27,311 bases of DNA, from the IMG/VR virus record IMGVR_UViG_3300043446_001097, positions 1-27,311 of that record. One strand, 5' to 3'. The DNA comes from a virus. The notes under the pieces were generated by a model that was given only the letters and a program-made list of their open reading frames with translations, made no database searches and had not been told where the DNA came from. Both the position numbers and the translations under genes were made by a program. Shown piece by piece: positions 8,901 through 16,792 of the stretch (positions within the stretch are counted from its first letter, which is position 1; every line of letters starts with the position of its first letter).

Positions 8901-8979
8901 GCTGGGTCGCGCTATCGCGATCGCTGTACGCCAGGAGCTGGCGAATCAGAAGCGTCCCGGCGGCTTGCTGGCGCCCTAA
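2938..8979 (+). CDS. Tail tape measure protein with embedded M23-like peptidase domain
   Basis: The product is 2013 aa, starting at ATG 2938 five bases after the chaperone fusion. Residues 1-340 are coiled-coil (Gln/Ala/Ser-rich heptads). Gly/Ala-rich hydrophobic stretches lie near 360-390, 455-480 and 925-980. Residues 710-919 are three 70-aa repeats. Residues about 980-1220 resemble the TP901/PhageMin tail tape measure core. An acidic-basic coiled coil spans about 1370-1510. Residues 1522-1630 carry M23-type peptidase motifs in permuted order: STGPHLD (H1531, D1533), then FHAGVD (H1578, D1582), then LLHL (H1626). The C-terminus has the GEAGPEAIMPLRR motif shared by many tape measures. The protein sets tail length and enters the host envelope during DNA injection; the peptidase part would open peptidoglycan locally. 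Confidence 0.93.
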   Translation: MAFNLETALRVVAKVQGLNEFKALTDNLTATGAASRDSKASLQQLSTESARLTQETTRASGGVRAQTTALQVLTAAQRQVGQETAKTAAAVKGQAVVVQGLTADADRLAQGSGKVVGGIKGQAAALQDLAGASRNSADALQNVQQESAQLSGAVSQLRSNAAGALDGLTGSVAKSARQIKDLQSSLQPTDAALSQLRDEVLQVGAASKQTERSLAQQAEALKTLRSQAEINGDVYNQLTADIERLSATAKGSAGAAREMAAGQDAAGKSINNGSKAIQAQVKELQNLQSNLRKGSTEYQNIGRQIDDLKAKAASLDLSKGLNIPGGIGSAATSGARNLLQLRRQLAQSMPGRVVLAGEGLATAGLAGGAAAGAGAALGGLASGMSQVQAGVDALANFVRMTPMVGEKMSGPIMQSADAIADFAGKIASTQAQLADLSAPFQAVTHAIQSIGPEAAAAAGVASLAFASIYSVAAPKIKALQNDLRIGYKGVSDEVQRMLEETSKIVVSPAFRKGALEELRQGGLQRLGEAAPGSAEARRAANTVAVAEREIAEIQAEQNQLLETARQRQNASTDALKAQVQVARDRLDVQRNLTAETKATADQQRLERQIAGSVRRNQERLAREEARQERLRRRAAAAFAPSAVLALPAAGQTAFRGAVSAEGIGGGARRLGAYEVAGTGQAIGAPMAGYSAEARAGLAQQADAANRTTGALAKLFMELDRVQKASNGSIGSLNQQRAAWDAIRLAVNPAAPAYETAKNAISKLDDEIKQLTQSPKQAGNAIADLFSRIDKLTAESNGSISSLQQQRAAWSELRNIVNPASSTFASASAKIEQLDGKLKELSGSVEKPRGALAGIFAEIKRLEGASNGSIGSLQRQRTAWEALRVAVNPAAPAYKTATDRIKDLDDALKNLNGTQEQAARRGMGREALGGAMGALATGGGLQSAVGAAAGTLAFSGGPGGIAAGAALTLGAGLTTQSVASARELEAQSRRLRVMTDDSAALQSQIVALVREQNYLAGSTESTAAAYDVLQAGFTKTSDIISILKASTLGAVGGFTDITTVADAATSILNGYGLSASEAGRIVDQMKASTDDGKISMEEYAQQIGKVVPSAAAAKLSLDQINAAISALTAQGVPVETTFAGINQMIKTIIKPTKEAQELAKSLGLEFNAQALAAKGLGGFLEDVAKKTGKSSDSLSILFSDIDGYKAVVGLLNDDLSRFNKFQDNQTRAIGSSATAAEKAIDPLKRFDNAWKDLNATLGNLVLPGLTEVINQSSKAIGLMARLADTPLVRAGLQVGQFAMTRMLPGSDLYMSMLDRNKLPAPGQALTAPAGGTIPALKSLLDLIGGQPGTTQRTAPTAAPAGPRTQPAGARPAATQPQSAADKEKEDKQRADAEDRIANAREQLLERLSDLEQRMIQRRSQAERELADDRIKLEQQIADAAMASRRRAIEAAGGDVGVIDIQQRIIDINRTYQAAVLDAQRKYDEERKQTEKEIEDYKVNTAKEIGNVIESSAGRAAGVIARVGSTGQSTGPHLDARWTDGRPITAADADRYLRINGRAPSSFGVTSPYGPRQMFGRSFHAGVDIGAPSGAGISLQGGASLLRNLGFDPAAGNQLEIMTPQGRMRLLHLQPGAARPSGGGLQMPDLSAVAGQSASITAALGQRRDVAIQSAGVTAARDTADALAAQTVELDKQRNTGREQLEMMVSMAALQRRGLSPAVAEARLNAQKLAQEERDRLIGAREQLAIQAAATNASALQVETARQGMTLIDDRLSKQPEIIAQIEAETAALEVQRSALERNKQLTDGIASAIGSGMAEGMNLLFSGTENWGASLRKIASGVLESIAKQLIQILVIEQAISAIKGVLNALSPAPAAGPAVSASGAASIGAAAGSVQFANGGIFDATNTIKPFAMGAIVRNPTLFKYADGGAFQQGLMGEAGPEAIMPLRRLPNGRLGVEAMGSTTGASAPITVNVSVDATGSQVQGNAGQSQALGRAIAIAVRQELANQKRPGGLLAP
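5065..5694 (+). repeat. Three 210-bp repeats inside the tape measure gene
   Basis: Units begin at 5065, 5275 and 5485, exactly 210 bp apart, encoding three 70-residue copies (residues 710-919). Each copy has a helix, the motif SNGSI-SL, QQRAAW or a close variant, VNPA, and a Lys-Leu-Asp/Asp-Leu-Asp helix. The copies have diverged, so duplication is older than that of the repeats at the start of the window. Confidence 0.9.
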
Positions 8980-8988
8980 GATCAAATC

Positions 8989-9324
8989 ATGGCAACGTTC
9001 ACCTGGACACCATCATTCGAGGCAACAGAGAGCAGCCGCCCGAGAGCTCGGGTGGCGCGGTTCGGTGATGGATACGAACAACGCCTAAGGTTTGGCCTCA
9101 ACACTGACCCGAAAGAATGGGATCTGACGTTTTCTGAACGCACCGACACTGAGCGCGATCAGATTTCAGACTTCCTAGAAGCTCGTGGAGCTGTTGAGTC
9201 ATTTGACTGGACACCGCCTCGCGGTACTGCTGGTAAGTATGTCTGCGAGGATTGGCAGATCACATTGCGGGCCTGCAACTTGAATACGATACGCGCCAAG
9301 TTCCGAGAGGTATTTGAGCCGTGA
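8989..9324 (+). CDS. Minor tail protein, lambda gpM-like
   Basis: This 111-aa protein starts nine bases after the tape measure stop. It has the hallmarks of the phage minor tail (gpM) family: a strand beginning TFTWTPSFEAT, RVARFGDGYEQR near the N-terminus, a segment 'dpkeWdLTFser', a helix ending FLEARG, and SFDWTPPRG, which shapes the C-terminal half. gpM-type proteins are distal tail (Dit-like) parts added after the tape measure. The stop overlaps the start of the gpL-like gene by four bases (GTGA). Length is close to lambda gpM (109 aa). Confidence 0.9.
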   Translation: MATFTWTPSFEATESSRPRARVARFGDGYEQRLRFGLNTDPKEWDLTFSERTDTERDQISDFLEARGAVESFDWTPPRGTAGKYVCEDWQITLRACNLNTIRAKFREVFEP

Positions 9325-10709
9325 CGGTTCCAGTATCTGATCTGCAGGCAATCGCGCCTAGCTCAATCATTGAGCTGTTTGAGCTGACGCTGAACGTTGA
9401 GCAGCATGGTGTCGCTGAGACACATCGTTTCCATGCTGGTACCAGTCTGAACGCCAATGGTGAAGTCGTATGGAATGGCAATAGCTATCTGCGGCTGCCG
9501 GTTGAGATGGATGGATTCGAGTACAGCGGCAGCGGGCAACTGCCGCGGCCTAAGTTGCGTGTGAGCAATGTTATGAGTGTGATTACTGGCCTGCTGCTCA
9601 CGCTTAAGACTGCGCCATCTGGTGGATTGGAGGGTGCACAGGTCACGCGCATCAGAACGCTTGCGCGTTACCTTGACGCCGTGAACTTTCCTGGAAGCGT
9701 CAACCCATACGGCACGCCAGACCCTACTGCAGAGTTCCCGCGTGAGGTGTTTTACGTTGATCGTAAGTCTTCAGAGAATCGTGATCTGATTGAGTTTGAG
9801 CTGGCAGCTGCATTTGACCTTATGGGCGTCCGTGCGCCGAAACGCCAATGCCTAGCAGACGTATGTTCTTGGGAGTATCGCTCTGCTGAATGCGGTTATA
9901 CGGGTGCTGACTATTACGACAAGAACGATCAGCCAGTAACAACCCTGGCTCAGGATGTTTGCGGCAAGCGGCTGATCAGTTGCGAAACACGATTCAACCC
10001 CTTCACTCGCATCGGATCTGTCACGAGTGGTAGCACAACGCTAACAGTGCAGGAGCCTGTCAGTGCAGCAGCTGGAACGCCGATATTCGGCCACGGCATT
10101 GCAACCGGTGCGACCGTGGCCAGCGTCAACACTGCCGGAACGATTGTCACGATGAGCGCAGCGGCAACGGCGAACATGACAGAGACGCGCACCGGCACAA
10201 TACAGAGTAATCTGACGACGATTGTTGTAAGCAGCGCCAGCAACCTTGCCAAGGGAATGCCGATCAGTGGGCTAGGCATCAAGGCCGGCACGACGATCAC
10301 AGGCATTGCCGGAACAACGCTGACGCTGAGCCAAGCTGCAGACGTGAACCACACGCTGGCTGGAACGAAGAATGGAGCACTCGGCGCGACAACTAGCGGC
10401 AATGCAGTGCAGTTGCCTGATCTGGATGGCATTTACCTAACCTCGCCTATGTGGGTGACGGGGCCAGGATTGCCATCAGGTGTCTACACAGAGGTTACAG
10501 CGTGGCGCTCACAGTTTGGCCCGTATCCATTCCTGGCACTTGTCAACTACGCTGGCACCGGGTCTGGCACTTATAGCTTCTACTACGGTGCCGCCTATTC
10601 ATCCGCGACATATTCATTCACTGCTAGCCCGATCTACACATTCCGCAGCCCTAACGTTATCGGCCTACCCTATGGCGGATTCCCAGGCATCGGAGTGTAT
10701 GGCTCATGA
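9321..10709 (+). CDS. Minor tail protein, lambda gpL-like, with an internal insertion
   Basis: The 462-aa product starts at GTG 9321, overlapping the gpM-like stop. Residues 1-225 match the gpL family: '[17 protein letters not shown]', '[21 protein letters not shown]', and cysteines at 182, 191, 214 and 221. The spacing 9-23-7 is the same as I recall for the iron-sulphur ligands of lambda gpL. In lambda the chain then runs almost directly into LPFGGFPG. Here the equivalent [10 protein letters not shown] begins at residue 447, after about 220 extra residues rich in Thr, Gly and Ser. That insert contains two related beta units (each with 'GxGI..GtTV/I..I..tG..iTLS'). The core joins the tail tip; the insert is probably surface-exposed. 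The stop overlaps the gpK-like gene (ATGA). Confidence 0.88.
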   Translation: MTVPVSDLQAIAPSSIIELFELTLNVEQHGVAETHRFHAGTSLNANGEVVWNGNSYLRLPVEMDGFEYSGSGQLPRPKLRVSNVMSVITGLLLTLKTAPSGGLEGAQVTRIRTLARYLDAVNFPGSVNPYGTPDPTAEFPREVFYVDRKSSENRDLIEFELAAAFDLMGVRAPKRQCLADVCSWEYRSAECGYTGADYYDKNDQPVTTLAQDVCGKRLISCETRFNPFTRIGSVTSGSTTLTVQEPVSAAAGTPIFGHGIATGATVASVNTAGTIVTMSAAATANMTETRTGTIQSNLTTIVVSSASNLAKGMPISGLGIKAGTTITGIAGTTLTLSQAADVNHTLAGTKNGALGATTSGNAVQLPDLDGIYLTSPMWVTGPGLPSGVYTEVTAWRSQFGPYPFLALVNYAGTGSGTYSFYYGAAYSSATYSFTASPIYTFRSPNVIGLPYGGFPGIGVYGS

Positions 10710-11434
10710 TGCGCTGGCAGTTTGACGCACTGATTCACGCGAAAGAATCTCACCCTCGCGAATCCTGCGGGTTGGTTGTACTGATCAAGGGCCGCGAGCA
10801 TTACAGGCCGTGCCGCAACATGGCCGACAATCAAGCGGATCAGTTTATCCTGCACCCAGACGACTACGCAGCTGCTGAGGATGCCGGGGAGATCCTGGCA
10901 ATCGTCCACTCGCATCCGGCCACGCTGCCAGTGCCGAGCCAGGGCGACCTGATCGCGATCGAACAGCAGGACGTGCCCTGGTGGATCGTGAACCCGGTCC
11001 TTCAGTCATGGGGCGGCCCATTCCCGCCAACCGGCTACGAGGCCCCACTGATCGGCCGTCAGTGGGTGTGGGGCGTGTCCGATTGCTGGACACTGGCTCG
11101 CGACTGGTACGGGCAGCATGGCCTGCAGCTACGCGACTGGGAGCGCCCGCTGACGTTTCAGCAGTTTGAGGTTGATCCGATGTTTGACAGCTGCTGGCGA
11201 GAAGCTGGGTTCCGCGAGCTGGACGACGAAGAGAGTCTGCGCGCTGGCGACTTCCTGTTGATGAGCATCGGCAGCGCTGGCCTCAATCATTGCGGCGTCT
11301 ACCTGGGCGATCAGCAGCTGCTGCACCATTTGCGCGATCGTCTGAGCGGGCGTGATCTCTACGGCGGTTGGTTGCAGAAATGCACCGGCCGTCGGCTGCG
11401 CCATTACGATGCTGAGAGGCTACAGCTGAAATGA
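10706..11434 (+). CDS. Tail tip assembly protein, gpK-like: JAMM protease plus NlpC/P60 domain
   Basis: The 242-aa product fuses two hydrolase domains as in lambda gpK. The N-terminal JAMM/MPN+ metalloprotease has E19 in ESCGLVV and the zinc motif HSHP...PSQGD, with H68, H70 and D81 at the exact HxHx10D spacing. The C-terminal NlpC/P60 cysteine peptidase has C127 in [12 protein letters not shown]195 in NHCGVYLGD and further His at 207-208. Both active sites look intact. The likely jobs are processing a tail tip protein during assembly and cutting cell-wall peptides on infection. The start ATG overlaps the gpL-like stop, and its own stop overlaps the gpI-like gene (ATGA). Confidence 0.93.
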   Translation: MMRWQFDALIHAKESHPRESCGLVVLIKGREHYRPCRNMADNQADQFILHPDDYAAAEDAGEILAIVHSHPATLPVPSQGDLIAIEQQDVPWWIVNPVLQSWGGPFPPTGYEAPLIGRQWVWGVSDCWTLARDWYGQHGLQLRDWERPLTFQQFEVDPMFDSCWREAGFRELDDEESLRAGDFLLMSIGSAGLNHCGVYLGDQQLLHHLRDRLSGRDLYGGWLQKCTGRRLRHYDAERLQLK

Positions 11435-12015
11435 TGCTGCGCAAGATCCGCGTCTACGGCAAGCTGGCGAAGCAGTTAGGGCAGCGCGTGTTTGAGGCTG
11501 ACGTGGCGACTGCTGCTGAGGCCGTGCGGTTCTTGCTGGCTAACTTTCCGAAGCTGGAGCCTGTAATAGCTCAAGGTCACTACAAGGTCAGTGTTGGCCG
11601 TTATGACATTGAAGAACAGGAGTTGCATCATCCGGCCGGCCAGCAAGACATCAGCATTGTCCCTGTCGTCAGTGGCGCCGGTGGCGCTGGCAAGATCATC
11701 GCAGGCATTGCGCTTGTTGTTGCGTCAGCCTTTATCGGACCTGCCGCAATGGTGCTCGGCACATCACTCAAATCACTGGTTGCCGGCCTCGGCGTATCGC
11801 TAACCATTGGTGGCGTTGCGCAGCTACTCACCCCAATACCTCAGCTCAATCTGATCGGCACTGACTCACAAGATGATCCACGGCGAAGCTATAGCTTTAC
11901 TGGGCTGCAGCAATCATCACGGCAAGGTGTACCGGTGCCGATTGTCTACGGTGAAATGATCGTAGGTAGCGTGGTCGTCTCTGGTGGTATTGACACTGTT
12001 CAGGTGAAAGGATGA
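11431..12015 (+). CDS. Tail tip assembly protein, lambda gpI-like
   Basis: The 194-aa product has the gpI family layout: a ubiquitin-like N-terminal domain ([20 protein letters not shown] through [13 protein letters not shown], residues 1-85), a Gly/Ala-rich hydrophobic segment (about 88-135, two possible membrane-active helices), and a C-terminal part with [26 protein letters not shown], which closely resembles the conserved end of gpI and the start region of gpJ. In lambda, gpI is needed for tip assembly but is absent from the mature tail. The gene overlaps both neighbours by four bases, so coupled translation with the gpK- and gpJ-like genes is likely. Confidence 0.9.
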   Translation: MMLRKIRVYGKLAKQLGQRVFEADVATAAEAVRFLLANFPKLEPVIAQGHYKVSVGRYDIEEQELHHPAGQQDISIVPVVSGAGGAGKIIAGIALVVASAFIGPAAMVLGTSLKSLVAGLGVSLTIGGVAQLLTPIPQLNLIGTDSQDDPRRSYSFTGLQQSSRQGVPVPIVYGEMIVGSVVVSGGIDTVQVKG

Positions 12016-15000
12016 CTTACCTAATCGGCTCCGGCGGTGGCAGCAGTAGCGGCAAGGGTGGCGGAACGGCGCAGCAGTATGTGCCATCTGAGGCGCCTGA
12101 TAGCCTGGATTCAACGCAGTACGCAACGATCGTAGATGTCATCAGCGAGGGCGAGATACAGGGCTTAGTTGATGGCTATAAGTCAATCTACTTAGAAGAC
12201 ACACAGCTGCAGAACAAGGACGGAACCTATAACTTCAAGAACGCGGAAGTCGTCACACGCAATGGCACACAGGATCAAGCTGCAGTGCCATTTGCGCCTG
12301 ATGCACAGAGCACTGTCCCTGTCAATGTCACCGTTGTTCAGGTTTCGCCAGTTACGCGCACGATCACTGATCGCACGGTTGACGCTGTGCGCGTCACGAT
12401 CTCAACCCAGGCGCTGCAAGAACTGACAGACAAGGGCGACGTCATTGGCGCATCAGTGCGACTGCAGATCCTGACGCAATACAACGGAGCTGGGTTTAAT
12501 GTCGTAATCGACAACACGATCAGCGGCAGAACCGCCGACCTGTATCAGCGAGACTATCTCGTAGAACTGAGCGGGCAGTTCCCTGTTGAGATCCGTGTTG
12601 TTCGCGTCACGTCAGACAGCGCAAGTGCAAAGCTCAACAATGAGATCATCTGGTCAAGCTATACAGAGATCACACGTGCGCGGTTGCGTTACCCAAACTC
12701 TGCGCTTATCGCCTGGCGCATCGACGCGCAGCAGTTCAGCAACATTCCCTCTCGCGCATACCACGTGCGCGGAATCAAGGTGCGCATTCCCAGCAATGCA
12801 ACCGTCGATTCAGCGACCGGCAGATTGACGTACGCAGGTGTATGGAATGGAACGTTTGCCGCTGCTCAGTGGACGAATGACCCAGCATGGTGCTTATGGG
12901 ATTTGCTTACATCAACGCGCTATGGATTTGGGAGTCAGATTCTGACGCCATCGGAGCAATCTAGTTTCAATGGCAATGCAAGCCGTCTTGATAAGTTCGC
13001 CTTCTATGCTGCCAGTCAATACTGCAGCGAGCTGGTAGACAATGGCTACGGCGGCAAGGAGCCCCGTTTCTCCTGCAACATCAACATTCAGACACCAGAA
13101 GAGGCGTATAAGCTGATTAACAGCATGGCATCGGTATTCCGTGCGATGCCATTTTGGGCGGCAGGATCTGTGACTGTATCGCAGGATGCACCATCTGATC
13201 CTGTATATCTCTTCGGCAATGCAAACGTAATAGATGGCATTTTTGACTACGCCAGCAGCAGCCTAAAAAACAGGCCTACCGTTGTGCTGGTTTCATGGTT
13301 TGACATCAACGCCAGGGACAGAGCTTATGAGTCAGTAGAAGATCAGGAACGCGTCGCAATCTATGGCGCCATCACACGCGAGATAGAAGGCTTCGCCTGT
13401 ACCAGCAGAGGACAGGCGCGCCGCGTGGGCGAGTGGATTCTGTATTCTGAGTGGAATGAAGGCGAGGTCGTTTCATTCTCGGTCGGCATTGAAGCCGGCG
13501 TTATGGTCCGACCTGGGCACGTTATTTCAATATCGGACACACTGCGATCATCTGACCGGCGAAGCGGTCGGATCAGTGCCGCGACATCAACAACAATCAC
13601 AGTAGACAGTGCAACCGGCCTGACCTATGTAACAGGCTCGACTCTCTCTGTCATCCTGCCGACTGGCGTTGCCGAGAAACGAACCGTCACAAGCATTGCG
13701 TCTGGTGTGATCACAGTATCAGCAGCGTTCAGCGTGACGCCGAACGTGAACAGCATCTGGATTTATGAGACACCAGACCTGCAGCCAAGTACATGGCGTG
13801 TCTTAGGCGTTCAGGAAGAAGATGGAGCCAGGTACTCTATCTCTGCGATCTTCTATGACGCGTCGAAGTATGCGCACGTTGAGCAGGGATTGAATCTTGA
13901 GCCGCGCAATACATCGCCGCTAACCGTCATTCCTGATCCACCGGCTGCGATCACAGCTGAAGAAGTGTTGTATGACAGCAACGGCAGGGCAAGCTCCAAG
14001 ATCATCGTGAGATGGCAGCCTGTTGTAGGCATTGGTCAGTATCGCGTGATGTGGCGTTATGGCGACGGCAACTGGTCAACGATCACAACACCTGGCCCTG
14101 ATTACGAGATACTTGACTCGCAATCTGGCCGCTACAGCATCAAAGTCTTTTCGGTCAACAAAGCTAACCTGAGATCATCTACTGCAGCGGCTGAGATTCC
14201 GCTATTTGAAGCGCAGGGCAAGACTGCTGCACCAGAAACACCGACCGGAATCAGCCTGATCCCTATTGATCAGGCCAGCGCAATCCTCAGCTGGACACGG
14301 GCAACAGACCTCGATGTGCTACTCGGCGGCAAGGTGCTGATCCGCCACAGCCCAGCAATGACCGGCGCACTGTGGCAGGACTCGCAGGAGATCGTCGCAG
14401 CAGCAGCTGGCAGCCAGACACAGAAGCAGGTTCCGTTGCTCAGTGGCACCTATCTGATCAAGTTCGAGGATGACACTGGGCACCGATCGGTTGATGCGGC
14501 ATCTGCAGTAACGACGCTGCCGACCCCTCAGCCGCGTCTGCTGGTGCAGAGCTACAGAGAAGATCAGGAAGCAACGCCCTTCCCTGGTGTCGGCACTGAC
14601 ATGATCTACAGCGCAGAATATGACGCGCTGATGCTGGCGCTTGGCGTCTTGATTGATGACCTCGCGACTGATGGCGATTTCGACGCGCTGGTGTCCATTG
14701 ACGGTGAAAGCTTTGCGGGTTCCGGGTCGTATCAATTCGCCAGCACTCCCGACATGGGAGGTGTCTATGACGTCAATATGCGGCGCTACTTCGTCACCAG
14801 GGCGCTGCTGTTAAATGAGCTGATTGACAGCATGGTGTCCGATGTTGACAGCTGGAGCGATGTATTCGGCGCTACGACTGAGCCAGACTACGTGAGCGCA
14901 ACCCTCTATGTGCGCAGCACAAACGATGATCCATCTGGTACGCCAACATGGAGTGACTGGGTGGAGTTCGCTAACGCCACAAAACGCGGGCGAGCATTTC

Positions 15001-15326
15001 AGTTCAAGACTGAAGCTACGACGCTCAGCGCTGATCAGAATATCCTGATTGATGAGCTGGGCTGTGAGATCGAGCTTGAGCAGCGAGTGGCGACAGCAGG
15101 GCCGTTGACCAGTGGTGCAGCAGCCTATGGCGTCACCTTTGCCGAGCCGTTTTATGCAGCGCCTACGATTGGAGTCACGGCCTACAATATGGGCACCGGA
15201 GACTACTACTCCATTACCGCCATGTCGCGCAGCGGCTTCACGATCACCTTCTACAATGCGGCGGCTACTATGGTCAGCCGCAGCTTTACCTATTCCGCTG
15301 TTGGCTTCGGCCGGGAGATTGTCTAA
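12012..15326 (+). CDS. Host specificity / central tail tip protein, lambda gpJ-like
   Basis: The 1104-aa product shows the gpJ hallmark near residue 35-75 (IVDVISEGEIQGLVDG, then YLEDTQLQNKDGTYNF and RNGTQDQ). The central part (to about residue 620) contains the hub segments, including AYHVRGIKVRIPSNA and VRPGHVISISD. Two fibronectin-III-like modules span about 640-735 and 737-840. The last 70 residues (1035-1104, FAEPFYAAPTIGVTAYNMGTGDYY and GFTITFYNA) are a C-terminal receptor-binding style domain shared by many phage J proteins. It forms the trimeric tip that contacts the host surface. The stop overlaps the fibre start (TAATG). Confidence 0.93.
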   Translation: MTYLIGSGGGSSSGKGGGTAQQYVPSEAPDSLDSTQYATIVDVISEGEIQGLVDGYKSIYLEDTQLQNKDGTYNFKNAEVVTRNGTQDQAAVPFAPDAQSTVPVNVTVVQVSPVTRTITDRTVDAVRVTISTQALQELTDKGDVIGASVRLQILTQYNGAGFNVVIDNTISGRTADLYQRDYLVELSGQFPVEIRVVRVTSDSASAKLNNEIIWSSYTEITRARLRYPNSALIAWRIDAQQFSNIPSRAYHVRGIKVRIPSNATVDSATGRLTYAGVWNGTFAAAQWTNDPAWCLWDLLTSTRYGFGSQILTPSEQSSFNGNASRLDKFAFYAASQYCSELVDNGYGGKEPRFSCNINIQTPEEAYKLINSMASVFRAMPFWAAGSVTVSQDAPSDPVYLFGNANVIDGIFDYASSSLKNRPTVVLVSWFDINARDRAYESVEDQERVAIYGAITREIEGFACTSRGQARRVGEWILYSEWNEGEVVSFSVGIEAGVMVRPGHVISISDTLRSSDRRSGRISAATSTTITVDSATGLTYVTGSTLSVILPTGVAEKRTVTSIASGVITVSAAFSVTPNVNSIWIYETPDLQPSTWRVLGVQEEDGARYSISAIFYDASKYAHVEQGLNLEPRNTSPLTVIPDPPAAITAEEVLYDSNGRASSKIIVRWQPVVGIGQYRVMWRYGDGNWSTITTPGPDYEILDSQSGRYSIKVFSVNKANLRSSTAAAEIPLFEAQGKTAAPETPTGISLIPIDQASAILSWTRATDLDVLLGGKVLIRHSPAMTGALWQDSQEIVAAAAGSQTQKQVPLLSGTYLIKFEDDTGHRSVDAASAVTTLPTPQPRLLVQSYREDQEATPFPGVGTDMIYSAEYDALMLALGVLIDDLATDGDFDALVSIDGESFAGSGSYQFASTPDMGGVYDVNMRRYFVTRALLLNELIDSMVSDVDSWSDVFGATTEPDYVSATLYVRSTNDDPSGTPTWSDWVEFANATKRGRAFQFKTEATTLSADQNILIDELGCEIELEQRVATAGPLTSGAAAYGVTFAEPFYAAPTIGVTAYNMGTGDYYSITAMSRSGFTITFYNAAATMVSRSFTYSAVGFGREIV

Positions 15327-16453
15327 TGGCTCAGCATGACTACATCATTGCCAATCAGTCTGGTGCTGGGTTCAGGGCTGACCTGAACAATGCGCTGGCA
15401 GCAATCGTCAGCAACAACAGCGGCGCCACTGCACCGGCGACGACCTACGCATATATGCCATGGGCGGATACTACCACTGGCCTATTCAAGATCCGCAATG
15501 GCGCAAACAGCGCATGGATCACGCTGTACCAGCTGGACGGCGAATGGTCAACGATTGCGCTTGAGAATGGGACAGCAGCAGCTCCATCGCTGTATTTTAA
15601 GGATTCTGGCACTGACACGGGACTGTTCAGCGCTGGTACCGATCAGGTCAACATCGCTACTGCTGGCGTTGAGCGTGTTGAATGGGGCACGTCTGAGGTT
15701 GTCTTCAACGATAGCGGTGAGAACTACGACTTCAGGGTTGAAGGCGACACGCGCCCGAATCTGCTCCTAGTCGATGCCAGCGCTGATTCTGTTGGCGTTG
15801 ATGGCACGCTGAAAGTCACGAATGGTGTAGCTGAGCTAGCAGATGGCACAGCGGCGGCGCCATCTTTGACGTTTGGATCTGACACCAATACGGGCCTTTA
15901 TAGGGTCGGAGCCGATACGCTTGGCATTGCTGCTGGCGGTGTCAAGGTTGGAGAGTTTGGGTCTAATGGAATCACTGGAGTTGTCAGGACTGCCACGGCA
16001 GTTACAGCATCTGGCACTGCAGTTGATTTCACCAGTATTCCAAGCTGGGTTAAGCGCGTGACCGTGATGTTGAGCGCTGTATCACTCAGCGGCACTGCAT
16101 TGGTCCGCTTCCGCCTTGGTGATTCAGCTGTTGCCACGAGTGGATATTCAGGCACTGGTTCGCTCGTTGCGGCGGCAGGAGTGGCGTCAGTTGCGCAGAC
16201 CGCTGGGTTTGACATCTATACCAATGCAGCAAGCGCGTCGTCGTCCTTCTCTGGAGCGATTACGTTCACCAACGTAAGCAGCAACACGTGGGTGGCGTCT
16301 GGTTTGTTTGCGTCGTCAACCGGCAGTACCGGCACGTTCCCGATCGGCGGCACGATCACGCTTGCTGGCACGCTGACTCAGGTGCGGATCACCACTTCCA
16401 ACGGCACCGATACCTTCGATGCCGGCACCATCAACATTCTCTATGAGGGTTGA
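15326..16453 (+). CDS. Side tail fibre protein
   Basis: The 375-aa product starts at ATG 15326, sharing one base with the gpJ-like stop. The N-terminus (MAQHDYIIANQSGAGFRADLNNALA through NSAWITLYQLDG) is the conserved attachment region of a large class of phage tail fibres. Residues 79-121 and 171-212 are two copies of a unit with NGTAAAPSL or DGTAAAPSL followed by DTGLF/NTGLY, a hallmark of triple-beta fibre shafts. They flank a DFRVEGDTRPNLLLVDAS segment of the same type. Residues 215-375 are a Ser/Thr/Gly-rich beta domain, the likely receptor-binding head. No chaperone or endosialidase motif is seen. Confidence 0.85.
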   Translation: MAQHDYIIANQSGAGFRADLNNALAAIVSNNSGATAPATTYAYMPWADTTTGLFKIRNGANSAWITLYQLDGEWSTIALENGTAAAPSLYFKDSGTDTGLFSAGTDQVNIATAGVERVEWGTSEVVFNDSGENYDFRVEGDTRPNLLLVDASADSVGVDGTLKVTNGVAELADGTAAAPSLTFGSDTNTGLYRVGADTLGIAAGGVKVGEFGSNGITGVVRTATAVTASGTAVDFTSIPSWVKRVTVMLSAVSLSGTALVRFRLGDSAVATSGYSGTGSLVAAAGVASVAQTAGFDIYTNAASASSSFSGAITFTNVSSNTWVASGLFASSTGSTGTFPIGGTITLAGTLTQVRITTSNGTDTFDAGTINILYEG

Positions 16454-16455
16454 TC

Positions 16456-16572
16456 ATGCACCGCGTCGAAGTCAACGTTCAGACTGGCGAGCAGCGCATC
16501 GTTGAGCTGCCTGATGAGCAGGAAGCTCCTACCACTGATCCAGATACTGAGCCCGATCCCGATCATCCATGA
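16456..16572 (+). CDS. Tiny acidic-tailed protein (38 aa) after the fibre gene
   Basis: The frame starts at ATG 16456, three bases after the fibre stop, and ends with an ATGA overlap with the next small gene. The product begins MHRVEVNVQTGEQRIVELP and ends in a strongly acidic, Pro/Asp/Thr-rich tail. Short proteins with a 'VxVNVQTGE' start occur behind phage fibre genes, but I can assign no function. Packing and overlap support it as real. Confidence 0.6.
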   Translation: MHRVEVNVQTGEQRIVELPDEQEAPTTDPDTEPDPDHP

Positions 16573-16706
16573 CCGTTCGCAGCAAAACCGGCGCCATGGG
16601 GCGCGTTGAGCACACGCCAGGCAAACCGAAGCGCACACATCAGGGCCAATCGAAACGCAGCAAACCACGCGGCACACGCAAGCTGCAGCGTGGCCAGGGT
16701 CGCTGA
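16569..16706 (+). CDS. Very basic 45-aa protein (Arg/Lys/Gly-rich)
   Basis: The product has about 14 Arg/Lys and only one acidic residue in 45 aa, with MTVRSKTGAMGRVEHTPGKP, then RTHQGQSKRSKPRG, ending RGQGR. It starts in an ATGA overlap with the previous gene. From memory, short proteins with 'RxGxSKxTK' and a terminal 'YRGQG' recur in cyanophage genomes; if this is a member, it is a conserved cyanophage protein of unknown function. The charge suggests nucleic acid binding or a structural packing role, which is inference only. Confidence 0.6.
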   Translation: MTVRSKTGAMGRVEHTPGKPKRTHQGQSKRSKPRGTRKLQRGQGR

Positions 16707-16764
16707 TCTCTGCACAGCTGGCACAGAACACGTAGGCTGGCTCAATGGGCGCAGCTGGCGGCAG

Positions 16765-16792
16765 CTTGGCCCGTCGCTGCTGTGTCGTACCA
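16765..16792 (+). promoter_or_regulatory. Possible weak sigma-70 promoter before the lysis cassette
   Basis: TTGGCC (16765-16770) and TACCAT (from 16787) are 16 nt apart; each matches the consensus at four of six positions. The pair lies in the 85-nt gap after the basic protein. The -10 overlaps the ATG at 16792, so if it is used, translation would start at the in-frame ATG 16849. Confidence 0.25.

Noticed and set aside
9950-10432. 160-aa leftward hydrophobic open frame in the gpL-like gene
   Set aside because: It is antisense to the Thr/Gly-rich insertion; hydrophobicity arises from complement of Thr/Ala codons.
16041-16062. Possible fourth 16-bp motif copy on the plus strand (GTTAAGCGCGTGAC)
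   Set aside because: It is one base shorter than the motif, lies within fibre codons and on the opposite strand, with no gene start downstream at a matching distance.
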